Source: Teratosphaeria epicoccoides (Eukaryota > Ascomycota > Dothideomycetes > Mycosphaerellales > Teratosphaeriaceae). Taken from it: a stretch of 64,000 nt of DNA. Shown in pieces: positions 1-10,744 of the stretch. The notes under the pieces are model-generated. The model was not told the DNA's origin and made no database searches. It worked only from the letters and a program-made list of their open reading frames with translations. The stretch spans positions 1 through 64,000 of the forward strand of contig JADDMT010000106.1 of assembly GCA_021401465.1 (NCBI GenBank), in the 5' to 3' direction. Numbering within the stretch: the stretch's first letter is position 1; each line of letters begins with the position of its first letter. A program made the translations under genes and the position numbers.

Positions 1-1311
1 CCCCCCCCCCCCCCCCCCCCCCCCCCCCGCGACGACTCTGACAATTTCCACCATACTACTACCGTACTACTGTAACAGAGGCCAGCGATCCCTATTAGCG
101 GAACTAATGAGTCAACATGGCTATCATAGCTAACACAAGCGAACACAAGCTAACTACTTTTCCATCCGGTATCTTGCCAACCTATCATCTAATAATCAAG
201 CCATCAACGAGATCCCTCAAGCACACGAAACCGAGGAGATGGCATCCCCCCCCTTGCCGCCGCTCCTCCCCAGCAGCAGACCTTTCCTCCTCCGAGACGA
301 TACGAGAGGGGATGGATCGGGACGGGACGGCATGGGAACGACACGAGACCGGTCGACTCGGTCATTCCGGCGTATTTTGCGCGCATTGGTCGCGTTGGGT
401 GAGTGGGTGAGTGAGGACGACGGTGTGCAATTGGAGGCCAGTTGGTTCTTTCTATCTTGGTGTGGGGGACACCGTCAGGGGCATTGCTGCGGCGTTTGGT
501 GGCGGAGAGAGGGAGGTAAAGCGGCATTCTATTTTTCGACACCAGGGGTCTTTCTTGTTTCTTGGTGCGATGGAGAGGTCGGGGAGGGATGGGAAGGATG
601 GCATGCGGGGGAATCGTGGATTGGAGAGGAGCTTCCTTTGGTTCTGGTTTCGATCACGAGGCTCGTGCAGTGATGGATCGAGAGGTCAGAGGGCGAAGCT
701 GCCTGGTGGTGCTGAGCTCTGAGTGCGTCGTCCGAGGAGTTCCTGTTTCTGTGCTGCTCTTGTTGGAAGGAGCCATAGCCCACAAAACACATGCCGACGA
801 CTTTTTTTTTCCCACTCTAACGTGCAATGCTCTGCGGCGAGCGACCGGTTTGCTGCTGCTCCGTGGGCTGTTAGTCACGCCCTCACGATCAATTCGCGTC
901 CGTAGCCTCTGCCAGAACGGAACACCCCTTTCTCCCCGCTCCCGTTTCTTCTGCCCCTGTGCCCCCTCTGCTGCGCCCATATGCCAGTGTACTTTCTTAC
1001 CCCCCGCCCATGGAACTGCGCATGGTCTCCTCCACACCTGTACCAAAACAGCTTTCAATCCCTCCTCGATATCGTACAGTATGCTCAAAGATGCGACCAC
1101 GCAGTCTCCACTCCCCGCTAATCAATTTGACTCTCCGCATCCGAGATCTCGTCAGCGGACGCACAACCATGAACAACAGTGGGCGAGGAGGCTTGCGCAA
1201 GATTGTACCCCGCCTCCAGGGCCGATGGGTCTGGATCCGCAGTTGTATGCGCCGCCGCAGGTGCAGGAGTGGAGTTGCTGTGGTGGTGTCAGTGAGAGTA
1301 GAAGAGGAAGA

Positions 1312-1342
<31 letters not shown>

Positions 1343-1752
1343 GAGGAGGAGGAGGAGGAGGAGGAGCGCTGGCTGCGCCGAGTCTGTGCTGATCCATTCT
1401 TGTGCTTGCTGTGACCATGTGCTCGTCACCGCCAGATCTATGCCTGGATTCTCAGGGTCGAGCACAAGAGTCGAAAACACTTGGTGGCGGATTACTCAGC
1501 TGCTGCAATCGGAGCTCGTCATGTCCACCTCTTTGTCAGATCGATCGGCCTCCGCTCCGCCCGCCCCCGACTCGACCGCTGACATCACGACTCTCTTTGG
1601 TCGCGAATGCCAAGGTTGATCCACGTACGTAGGTATGATTACATTTCTTGCTATATTGTCCATGGTTCGGCTTCTTGGTACATTAATAATAATAGAGCAA
1701 GATACCGGCGCAAATCTACAAGCAACGACGACGACCTGCCCAACCCGCAATC
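1..1752. other. Low-complexity leader and upstream region of the 1753 gene
   Basis: I see no credible gene here. The window opens with a run of 28 C residues (1-28). The longest open frames, such as 562-1392, run through a polypurine GGA/GAG tract and give low-complexity translations with no recognisable domain. The last few hundred bases are presumably the promoter and 5' UTR of the gene starting at 1753. Confidence 0.6.
1301..1366. repeat. Polypurine GAG/GGA tract
   Basis: An almost pure purine run built from GAAGAG and GGA units, interrupted by a single T near 1332. It makes long glutamate-, glycine- or proline-rich open frames in several registers, none of which looks like a gene. It lies about 390 bp upstream of the first gene's start codon. 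Confidence 0.9.
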
Positions 1753-2557
1753 ATGGGCGTCTCACTGTCGACCGCCCGCTACCTGGCACCAGCGAGTTTC
1801 GTGTACGACTTCGCGCTACAGCAATATGGCTTGAACAGCAAACCGAACATGCTGGACATGTGAGTAGACCACCTCTGGGGAACCATGTCCGAGACCACGA
1901 AATGGCCCCTGACGGAAGACGGTGAACAGACATCACAAGAATCTGAGCTTCTGGTCACCCCAGCCCTACTTCATCGGCGCCTTCTTCTTCCCGCAGCAAT
2001 TCTTCCAGCTCGCCTGGCTGTACAAGCTCTGGCGTCTCGACGAGAAGCAGCCCCAGCAAGCCCAAGAACTCGAGCACATCCGCCGCTTTGTCCCGTACTA
2101 TGCCCTCGGGAACGTGTGCATCGGGACCTGGATGTTCTTCTGGAACTCGGAGCAGTTGCGCGTGGCCAACATCTTCGTCGTCATCAACACCGTGACCCAG
2201 CTCTGGTACTCTCTCACGCAGCTCGAGCCGATGGACACAAGCTCGTGGCCGAGCATCCTCACACATGTGGTCTCCAAGACATTCGCGGGGATCGGTGTTT
2301 TGGATATTCTCCACAACACTTCCGTGGCGTATTTCAAGGATCAGCCTCCCAGCATTGTGATCAAGCTGCTGACCGGTGGTCTCTTCGCCGGCTTGGGTGC
2401 GGCTAGCGACTGGATCCTCGGTGGTTGTCTGGTCTACGATCTGGTCGGCTTGAGCGTAGGCCAGGCGACGTACACGGGGCAAGGCTGGAGCTCCCTCTTG
2501 GGAGCGTACGCGGTCGGGACAGCGGCCATTGTGGGCGTGAAGAACTGGTTGTCGTAG
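1753..2557 (+). CDS. Multi-pass membrane protein, unknown function
   Basis: Two exons, 1753-1859 and 1930-2557, encode 244 aa. The intron (1860-1929) has a GTGAGT donor, a CTGAC branch point and a CAG acceptor. Joining at phase 2 restores a continuous frame running from MLDI into HHKNLSFWSP. The protein has about six hydrophobic segments, including PYFIGAFFFPQQFF near residue 55, a VANIFVVINTVTQLW segment, and the last near the C-terminus (SSLLGAYAVGTAAIVG). There is no classical signal peptide; the N-terminus reads MGVSLSTARYLAPASFVYDF. I recognise no named family. It resembles lineage-restricted fungal proteins that are probably ER or vacuolar membrane residents, but that is inference. A gap of 368 bp separates it from the convergent transporter gene. 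Confidence 0.8.
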
Positions 2558-2925
2558 GTATCAAGAATTGTTGGGCGACGAGTTGGTGGTACTGACCGGT
2601 GCGGTTGCTCTTAGACCGCCTTATGTGACAAGCAAGAATGCTGGATATGCTGAGACGGCGCAAGATGAGGTCGACGATAGGGTTTGAGCCATGTAGCACT
2701 GCATCTTGGGAGGGTAAAGGTGTTTGGGTCTCCTAATATGGACCGCCATGACGACTGTGTATTATACGCTTACCCCGATTAACAAATATACCTTCATGAG
2801 CTACCGTTCTGCTCCACACTGTCGTTCAGCAAGCATTCCAATGACATGACACCCAGCGCCTCGCTTTCTACCAGATACCTATCCTCTGAACTTGCAATGC
2901 TGCATCTGCACCGGAAGGGCCGACA
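2558..2925. other. Convergent intergenic spacer
   Basis: It lies between the 3' ends of the membrane-protein gene and the hexose transporter gene, so it should hold both 3' UTRs and polyadenylation signals. I see no coding sequence. An AT-rich stretch near 2755-2800 could serve as a termination region, but no precise site can be named. Confidence 0.5.
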
Positions 2926-4637
2926 TCAATTATCCGGCAAGGTCCTGGTCGGCACTCTCTCTATTGACTGGGCACGCTGCGCTTCTTCTTCAGAGTCACG
3001 ACCGCTAGTCGTACCGCTCTGCGGCAGCTTGCTGCCATCCCACTTGGCAGAAGTGATCGGATTAACGCCAAGCAGGTACATGGTGTCGATTTCCTCGAGC
3101 GAGCGGTCCTTGGACTCGATCATAAAGAAGAAGACGATGATAGCGAGCGCTAGACAGCAGCCGGCGAAGACGAGGCCGTAGAGGTAGTCGATGGCGCCGG
3201 TGATGAACTCGGTGAAGAAGGAGATGCTGCGGAGGAGGTCAGTACGTTATGCAGATGATCTGGAGGTGAGAGGAAGTAGACTTACAGGAAGTTCCATAGC
3301 CAGTTGGATGCAGTAGCCAAAGCCATGCATGGAGCACGGTAGCGAGCCGGGTACAGCTCAGCGACCACGGCCCACACAAGCGGACCCCACGTCGTAGCGA
3401 AGGCAGCGATGAACAAGCAGGAGAAGACGATGAGCAAGTCACCCGCCGTCTTCGTCTCCTTGCCTTCGTGCAGCAGGAAGTGACCGGAGAAGGAGTAGAT
3501 CATGAAGCACATGAACATCCACAGCGCACCGGCCATCAATGCATTCCTGCGTCCGCACTTCTGCACAACGTATAGTCCAGCGAAAGTGCAACCGACGTTG
3601 ACAGAACCGAGGATGATCTGAGCAACGTAGCTGTTGCTCAGACCGACGCCCTTGAAGATAGTTGTGCCGTAGTAGAAGAAGAAATTGGCGCCGGTGAGCT
3701 GTTGCCCAGCCTGGAGGGTCATACCCAGGACAGTGCGGTAGAACATCTTGGGACCCGTGAAGATCTCGTGCCACCTGGTGTCGGCACCGGCTCTCTCCTC
3801 CTCGAGCTTAACGCGGATATCGTTGATCTGGCTGCTGACTTCACGGCTATGCGGATCGAGACCGGCAAGCTTTGCGATAGTGTTGCGAGCTTCCTCCACA
3901 CGCCCAACGCGGTAGGCGTAGCGGGGAGATTCGGGCAGGAGCAGGATGCCAGCGCCCAAGATCAGAGCCCAGAGGAAGGAGAGACCGTTGGGAATCCTCC
4001 ACGAACCACTGGAGCTCATGGATGCAGTACCATAGTCGACCATCTCGGCGGTCCAGATCCCCAGAGTGACGAAGAGCTGGTAACACGCGATGAGCATGCC
4101 ACGAATGATGGCCGGAGACGACTCGCCCTGGTACATCGGCACAAGGACAGAGAGAGCGCCAATGCCGATGCCGTTGACGCCACGGCCGATGGCAAATTGA
4201 TACCAAGCATGCTCAGAAGTGATCTCGATGATGGTACCCACACAGCACCAGAAAGCGGAGGCGGAGATAGCCAGTCTGCGGCCGAGCGAGTCAGCGATCT
4301 TTCCAGCCACCAGCGCGCCGATCAAGCAGCCCGCGCAAAGCAGAGCGGTGATTGTGCCTTGGCGGACAGCGTCGAAAGTGTATGTACCGTCCGATTGCAG
4401 TTGTCCGAATCTTCGTGCGTAGTCCTCCATTTGGAAGAAACCAGAGATCTGACCAGAGACATAGCCGAACATGAAACCACCGATTGAGGCCACGATACCG
4501 AGGAAGACTGCCAAGAAGGTGACTTTGTGGTTGCTGACTGGCAGCTCCGGGTTCATTGGGTGCGTGAAGTCGCCCGTCTTTTCCAAAGTTGCCGCCTCTT
4601 GTGCCTCGCGCTCAGCACACTTGCCGAGGAAAGGCAT
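2926..4637 (-). CDS. MFS hexose transporter (sugar porter family)
   Basis: Two exons on the minus strand, 4637-3286 and 3226-2926, encode 550 aa. The intron (3285-3227) starts GTAAGT and ends GCAG. Joining at phase 2 gives WNFLISFFTEFITGAIDYL, continuous through the last transmembrane helices. Sugar-porter signatures are clear: GGFMFGY near residue 54, D-x-LGRR near 116-121, GRGVNGIGIGALSVLVPMYQ near 151-170, PESPR at 235-239, QQLTG at 312-316 and PARYRAPCMA near the end of exon 1. The hydrophilic C-terminal tail has about 60 residues. The family carries out facilitated or proton-coupled uptake of hexoses across the plasma membrane. It looks closest to the fungal glucose transporter/sensor group (Hxt/Rco-3-like), but the tail is too short for an Snf3-type sensor. 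Substrate is inferred. Confidence 0.93.
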
Positions 4638-6057
4638 GTTGAATATGTGATGCTGACTATTCTTGCTATTATGTTGAAATGTGCAGTGTACGTGAGAGTC
4701 GAAGGGGAGGGAGATGCGAGGTGGGGAGAGAAAGCGAAGGTTAAGCAGAGCAAAGAGAACGGCAAGGAAAGAACAGCAGGACCTTTAAAGGGGGTTCTGC
4801 AGACGCAAGAGCTCATGCTCGATTTTCTCTGCGCGTGACGCCGCACCATTATGGAGTCCCCGGAAGGACGGATGCAATGGACGGAGGTCCATGGGCAAAC
4901 CCGCAGTCCACAATGCATCCTCCAACGATCCGCACGGTTGTGCCGGAGGCGAGGCAAATGGAAGACATCTCAAGTATTGGTGCCGCGATGCCGCGTTCTG
5001 GCCGAGCCTGTCGCCGCGAAGGTCGAAAAGTCTGGTGGAAGCGTGAAAAGCGCAAGGGCCAGGTGCATATTGCGCTCCATCTCTGATAGCGTGGAAGGAG
5101 TGGGCCCACGGGCAAGAACGGTGGAAGTACTTGCATGATCAATGTCCATCTACAGCAACGACTAGCGTGGCTAGACAAGGAGCTGCTGCCCAGTCAGGGT
5201 TGAGGTGCCTGTTCAGGTGTTGAAACATGACGTCCTGGGGTTGGGTTGGTTCCATTTCCCATTGCGTCACGGAGCTGTCGGATTCTTCGAGGCTGCGTTG
5301 AGAATGACCAAAGCTGTTCCATCAAGAAGCACGGTGCATGGGTCTTCTGCAGCTGCGTCGATACCCTCCGAACCAACACCGAGTGCATGCCCACACGGTA
5401 ACGCCGCAACGCACGAAGACCCCGCTTGCAACGTTCCGGTGCCGCAGGGCGGGGTCTTTCAGGGCAAAGTTCGGACCTGCGTCTCGGAGCAAAGTCCCCT
5501 TTGTCGAAGCAGGAAACAACGATGCTTCATCGGTGTCGTGAAGTGGACGTGGGTGAGCGGGCGGGTTCGGGACCAAGGCTTGCCAGGCGGCGTCACAACT
5601 CACGCATGGACATTTTGCTTACGTGATCAATCGCCTCAGGCTTGTATTCCGAATGAATGCCATGTCCGAATGTGAACGAAAAGTGGTGGCATCAATCAGC
5701 GACATCTGTAGAGCTATGTGTATGCACTCAAAGGTCGCATATTATTCCTTGCGGATGTGGCGACAGCATTGAACAGATCGACCTCAGTTCACTCAATAAC
5801 TCTGCTAACCTTCCTGCTTCGAGACGTGGCTTTCGTGTTGATAAAATCGGAGCCCTCATCGTGACTCGTCCTACACGCTGTCTCCTACGTCAAGATGAAA
5901 CGCCTCAGCACGGCGTTCTGTGGTCGCGTGGCCTCCGCGCGTGCATGCAGTCACCTGTGGTGCTTCCGAGCATGGCCTGACCTATTATCCTTCTCCAGAG
6001 TCTGGTTGCATCTTTTTGTCCAACAACTCAAGCCGCCGACCGCTCGGCATGCCGCTT
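4638..6057. other. Intergenic region, no gene recognised
   Basis: This is the upstream region of the transporter gene, which reads away from it, and the downstream region of the Irc22-like gene. Open frames up to 156 aa exist on both strands, but their translations are arginine- and proline-rich, overlap one another antisense, and show no domain, signal peptide or splice continuity. Confidence 0.55.
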
Positions 6058-7032
6058 CTATGCAGCTCTGCTCTTCGGTCGGCCGCTACCCACGCGTCTG
6101 GGCTCAGGTCTTTGTAAGTGACCAGCCGGGATCCATGACTCGTCGTATGCCTTTGCGCCACTTGTGACGGCTGGGCCATCGGCTCCAATGACTGACGTCT
6201 GGTCCGCCGGATCGACCTTTTTGCTACCTCCGGAGCTCTTCTTAGCACGTTCACCGCCCTTGCCTCCACGACGCTTCTGCGGAAAGAGGGTGGTGATCCA
6301 GGTGTTGTAGATGAAGTAGCAAAGACCAGCGAAGGCTACGGCGAGGAAGAGGTAGAGGAAGATGCTGTGCACCGTCTGTCAGTCTGAGTGTCGCAATGTT
6401 GTGAGAATGGGAATACACACATCTGCGGGTCAAAGATGCTCATCGGAGCTTCCACAACGGAGACTGTCTCATTGTACACAATCTTGGTAAAGACAGAGCC
6501 TTCGCTGTTCTGAAGCACGGCCGCGATGCTCAACCTCAGATCTTGCGGGTGCATCTCGTTCGCGAAGACGTAGTTCAAGGTCTCCTTCTCGCCAGCAGGC
6601 ACCTGAACGCCATATCTCGTCGTCGTGAGATTGCGGAGGACCACAGGTGGATCTGGCGCACCAGGAACATCGATCGGCGTTGTCAAAGACCCACCGACAA
6701 TCAGGACACTGATGGGCTCCACTTCGTTGTTGGAGACATCAAGAACAGCTCTTGTAGGATGGCCATTCACTAGCTTGACACCGAAGATCTCAGACTGTGG
6801 GAAGCTGGCGCTGATCTCGACGTTCAGGACTGGCGATTGCGCCTTGCCTTCGGGGTCTGCGGCGATCTCATCCTCAAGCTCTTCGATCTCCTCGATCTGA
6901 ACCGGTATTAGCTGCTGTATACCAGGCTTTGTCACATATTCTTCGCACCTGTACACCTTCTGGAATCTGCGCTACCGCCCTGAATGCTCGGAAGGCCGCA
7001 ACGGCGAGGCTGGCAAATTTCAGTGAGACCAT
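6058..7032 (-). CDS. IRC22: TRAP-alpha / Irc22-like ER membrane protein
   Basis: Three exons on the minus strand (7032-6949, 6896-6421, 6364-6058) encode 288 aa. Intron 1 (6948-6897, 52 nt) and intron 2 (6420-6365, 56 nt) both restore frame; the second join gives FDPQIIFLYLFLAVAFAG, which runs straight into the membrane helix. The product has an N-terminal signal peptide (MVSLKFASLAVAAFRAFRAVA), an acidic segment, a luminal beta-rich domain with an N-glycosylation site (NLTT), one transmembrane helix and a basic, glycine- and lysine-rich cytosolic tail containing YDESWIPAGHLQRPE. This order is that of the translocon-associated protein alpha subunit, called Irc22 in fungi, which sits in the ER membrane. 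The exact role in fungi is poorly known. Confidence 0.88.
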
Positions 7033-7615
7033 GATTGCTGCTGTGATGCGCAATGGCAGAGTCTTGTGCTGTGCCAGCTGGCGGCTGCCCAAAAAGTGTG
7101 GAGTGCTACGCCTGCGGGCGCTGACGGCTTCGACGACGAAAGCGGAAGGTAGGGCGGGTATTGCAAGCGCTGAAATCATGCTTATGAAAACGGTCACGTG
7201 GTTTGATCGAGCCATGGGACGCCGACCATCGCACTGCCAGTGGCTAAGACCTCAATGCACTCAATGTACAGGTCCGCTGGCGAGACCGTTATCCAGGATA
7301 TTCATCGCCCAGGTTTCGCCTGTGAGGCAGAGTTCGCGTCTTCTCCTTTTACATCATTTCTTTGCTGGCAACAGGTGTACGAGCGGGCATTCATGTCTTC
7401 GAGCCCTCCTGCGATGCTCATGAGAGCTGTTAAAGTGCAATTGTGCCACTACGACCTATTTCTTCTGTGAAAGCTGAGCGCGATCTCAAATGTCTTCAAT
7501 GCCGCAATATTAGGCATTGAAGGTCAGATTCACAAAGATGCAAGACCGAAGCAGTTAAGTTGAATATTCTGTTCTGCAGCTTCCATGCGAGGCAAGTGTA
7601 TGCCATGTACAGAAA
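7033..7615. other. Intergenic, no gene recognised
   Basis: Upstream of the Irc22-like gene and leading into the relic at 7.6 kb. Only short, overlapping open frames without recognisable features occur. Confidence 0.5.
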
Positions 7616-8920
7616 CTACAAACGACATGGGCCCAGTTCAGATCGTCTGAACAGCCACCAGCAAGCCTTCTTGGCACAGCTCTCCGGAATGAGACTTTCG
7701 AGGCTGTGGACGATGAGCCGACATTGAGCGAGCTGTACGACCATTTGCAGAAGAAAACTCAGCTGCTCGATCGCTGCATTAGAGCTCGAAACATGCATCA
7801 CAGTCGATTATACGCTCTAGAACTGGACTATGGTTATAATTAGTACTTGCATCGGTTGGTCAATGACAAAAGTGCAGTCAACTTGGCCCTAGAGAGATTG
7901 CTGAAGAGAACAGGCGCTTTGTTGCACAGTAAAGAACAGTGGTTCCAATGGGTTAAAAAGGGCAAGATGAAAAGGAAGCCACGCGATAGAACGAGTCACA
8001 AAGGGTCAAGCGAGAAGCACAGCTGTCCCAACGGCAAATGAGAATCCAGAAGATGAGACAAAAGGCCGAGAAGCAGCGTGAGAACGCCAAGCGACAAGAA
8101 AGTTTTCCTGAGCAAGAGGATGAGCAGAAGGCGGCAAATGCTGCGCTGGAGCCAATTCTGAAGCTGAATAGCGCCTCGCGCTGGTCTCTCTGCAAAAGTG
8201 CTGGGGAGGTCCCTGACAAGTGGCAATCTAAGCATGGAGCGGCTGAAGCCTTCCGGAAGAATTCATCTCGTCGAAGTAGGGTCAGAACGATGAAGACATC
8301 CTAACTCTAGTTGACTTCGGCGAGATTATGCGATCGTGGATAACAACGGCCCCATCGTGCAGAAGTTGAGCCGGATTGGATCCCCAAGGTATGAAGCGTT
8401 TCGCAGCGGACCTTGATACTGATGACGAGTAGTTGAAGGAGACCGCCGAGCTTGGTTGCTCCGAGGGGGAGTTCTAAGAGGCAGCTTGGTCGATACTAGG
8501 CGAGTTTGATTCAATGCCTGCATGCCCTAACGCAGGAGGAAATGATGAAGATGTGGACTGCTTCTGTGATAGGTGCGAGCACTTTGTTAGTAGGATGCAG
8601 AGTCTCATAGTCCAGCGACAAGACGCCAAGCCAGACCACGAATGGTGACATGTAGACACTAGTGAGTTTGCTGAGACCACCGAGTCGCCGGCAATGACGG
8701 AACGACTGGCAGACTTTGCCTTCGACTATGTTCATGGCGGACGACGAGGCGAGTCTGCTGGAGGTGCTGACGGGTATGGTCTTCTTGTTGCAGACTGGTC
8801 CTTGGAGGTATGAGGTCGATTGGTGGAAGACTTTCGTGAATGTCGACTTGCAGTTCATGGAGTGCTCGGAGGAGAAGTGGTTGGATTAGGAAGACGGTCT
8901 GTGGTGTTCAGCACGCTGGC
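7616..8920 (+). pseudogene. Decayed coiled-coil protein gene
   Basis: Coding-like sequence is broken by stops and a frame change. Frame 1 reads DDEPTLSELYDHLQKKTQ and later ELDYGYN, meets TAG at 7841-7843, then continues YLHRLVNDKSAVNLALERLL up to HSKEQWFQWVKK near 7960. The reading then shifts: the frame open at 8038 carries GQDEKEATR, a TAG at 7987-7989, and ESQRVKREAQLSQRQMRIQK with a charged coiled coil to about 8220. Further 3', around 8510-8640, coding-like text containing CFCDRCEHF ends at another stop. The heptad-like, Q/E/K-rich composition on both sides of the breaks is what one expects of a former long coiled-coil protein. I cannot name the family. A small number of unrecognised introns could explain some breaks, but not the frame change within the coiled coil. 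Confidence 0.55.
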
Positions 8921-9612
8921 TTCCCACAGGCGCTCGAAGTGCTGCATAGCGTGGTCCAGCACTCGTCAAGCCAATCGCAGATCCCCAAGGCGGCAGTGCA
9001 TTCGCTGTGCCGTTCGAAGGGTGGCGTCGCTTCAGTGCATCGCAGCTGGCGCCAACATGAATAGTCTCTGTATGATGCGCGAGCAACAACATCTCAGCAA
9101 TAATGCTGCGCCAATTTCGCAGAGGATGATAGCTTTGCCGTCTGTTGAGCAGTCCAGCTGTATTTCCATGCTTACTGGGTCACGTTCTCAAGCATCCAAG
9201 ATGTCTTGCCTCGAGGACTGCAATTCGCCAAGTTTATTTTTGTTCACACTAGGGCTCTTCCGGCTCGTGCTCGACCACTCATTGCGCAGCATCACCCGCT
9301 AAGCCTTGCTAAGCTCTCGAAGGATCAATGGAGGCAAAGCTACTGCACTCCTCTGATCTTGCTTCACCAAAGGATTCGCACGTTGGTAGTAGTACCTATT
9401 TTCCCATCATCGAGTGGCGGGTTGCTTCGCCTCACGAGATTGGGGCTGAAGAAGAAAGGGGGTACAAGAACGGATAAGTCGCCGCAATGAGGGCTCATAG
9501 ACCAAGCACGTCTTGACGACAAACGTTACATCCACGTCCCAGTCAGAATATTCGATCGCATTACTACAGGCATCTTGGCGGCCCACAGGAGTGCTAGTCG
9601 CCAACGACAGAC
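8921..9612. other. Upstream region of secreted-protein gene
   Basis: No convincing gene. It should include the promoter of the gene at 9613. Translations such as 8820-9302 (+) show no domain and look incidental. Confidence 0.45.
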
Positions 9613-10521
9613 ATGCACTACATCGCCTTATTTGCATTCGGTCTGGCCGCCTCCGTCAGTGCACGCTGGAGCCCTGTCAAACGTCAAGCATACACAAGCG
9701 GCGACAGCTCCACTGACGTAACATTACCTTGCGATCCCAACGACGGCGAGTGTCAAGACGCCGAGGAGAGTTATCTGCAAGATGTCTGCTATCCAGTCAA
9801 CTCGACCCAACAGCCAGACCTTTCGACGCCTTGCTGGCAGAACTATGCTCTCATATTCGAATGCAGCTTCGGCGAGCCGGGCCTAGAGCTTGCTCTGAAC
9901 ACCAGCAACAGCTATGGAGTCCCAGACGGCTACGCGCAGCTGAGCAACGCGACACAGAGGGACTGCATTTGCCAATCTCAGTTCTTCGCTGCCACCGAGG
10001 GTTGCAATGATTGCTTCGCCAAGCACGGTGGCAGTGAGGTTGACGGTGGTGGGGTGGCGCCGAGCTCGATTTCCAGCTTCAGCGCGTCGTACTGCGCCAT
10101 CACGAATACCCCAACCGCCAACATTGCGGATGCGCTTTATGCGATTGTAACGGCGACGACGGATGAGTCCGTTTCGCTGACAAGCACTTTCTCCGATCCA
10201 CTCCACAACTCCACAGCCGTCTCGCTGTATTACACCCCATCTATCACCGGTCCTGTCTGGAGCGTCGCTGAGGCAACCGTAACTCCAAGCAACTCTACCG
10301 ACTCCGGTTCCGCTACCGCCTCAGTGCATACCAGCAATGGCCAAATTGTTGCCACGTCTCTCGGCACGAGTAGCTCGTCTGGGGCATCTGCGAGTGCCGC
10401 ATCCAGTGCTGCAAGTTCTTCCCGAACGACTGCAAGTTCCAGCTCTAGTGCTGGCGCTGCTCAGGAGACTGCTGCAGTTGCTGGCGTGATTGCGCTTGCT
10501 GGCATTGTTGCTTTGCTATGA
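9613..10521 (+). CDS. Secreted cysteine-rich, probably GPI-anchored protein (paralogue 1)
   Basis: A single-exon gene of 302 aa. The N-terminus MHYIALFAFGLAASVSA is a signal peptide, followed closely by KRQ, a likely Kex2 site. A cysteine-rich domain (about residues 30-180) contains LPCDPNDGEC, TPCWQNYALIFEC and the block CICQSQFFAATEGCNDCF, with several N-glycosylation sites (NST, NTS, NAT). Then come the conserved STFSDPLHNSTAVSLYYTPS, a long Ser/Ala/Thr-rich stretch and a C-terminal hydrophobic end (ETAAVAGVIALAGIVALL) after a small-residue site, as in GPI-anchored cell-wall proteins. It is followed 223 bp later by a paralogue on the same strand. The family has no function that I know; a cell-surface or wall role is inferred from the architecture. 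Confidence 0.9.
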   Translation: MHYIALFAFGLAASVSARWSPVKRQAYTSGDSSTDVTLPCDPNDGECQDAEESYLQDVCYPVNSTQQPDLSTPCWQNYALIFECSFGEPGLELALNTSNSYGVPDGYAQLSNATQRDCICQSQFFAATEGCNDCFAKHGGSEVDGGGVAPSSISSFSASYCAITNTPTANIADALYAIVTATTDESVSLTSTFSDPLHNSTAVSLYYTPSITGPVWSVAEATVTPSNSTDSGSATASVHTSNGQIVATSLGTSSSSGASASAASSAASSSRTTASSSSSAGAAQETAAVAGVIALAGIVALL

Positions 10522-10744
10522 GCATGATGAAGCGATTGCGTTACCTGTATCTTAGACTAAATAATCGACAGGACAATGTGAGTCAAGAGTAGAATTTGCA
10601 CGTTTGTGGGGCTCAGATGCTCCGTTTTGGGCTTCGACAATAAAGAACCAATAATCGCTGCGTACAAAGAATCTGCATTCCTGATAGACAGGTTCTGCTC
10701 AACTGCGGCAATAGAGTCCTGCGCCTCTCCATCACAAAAGAAAC

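Noticed and set aside
562..1392. 276-codon plus-strand open frame
   Set aside because: Its length comes from a GC-rich, low-complexity stretch ending in the polypurine tract (poly-Gly); no domain, and overlapping frames on both strands look equally plausible.
3702..4487. 261-codon plus-strand frame
   Set aside because: Antisense to the hexose transporter; a shadow of codon bias in the real gene.
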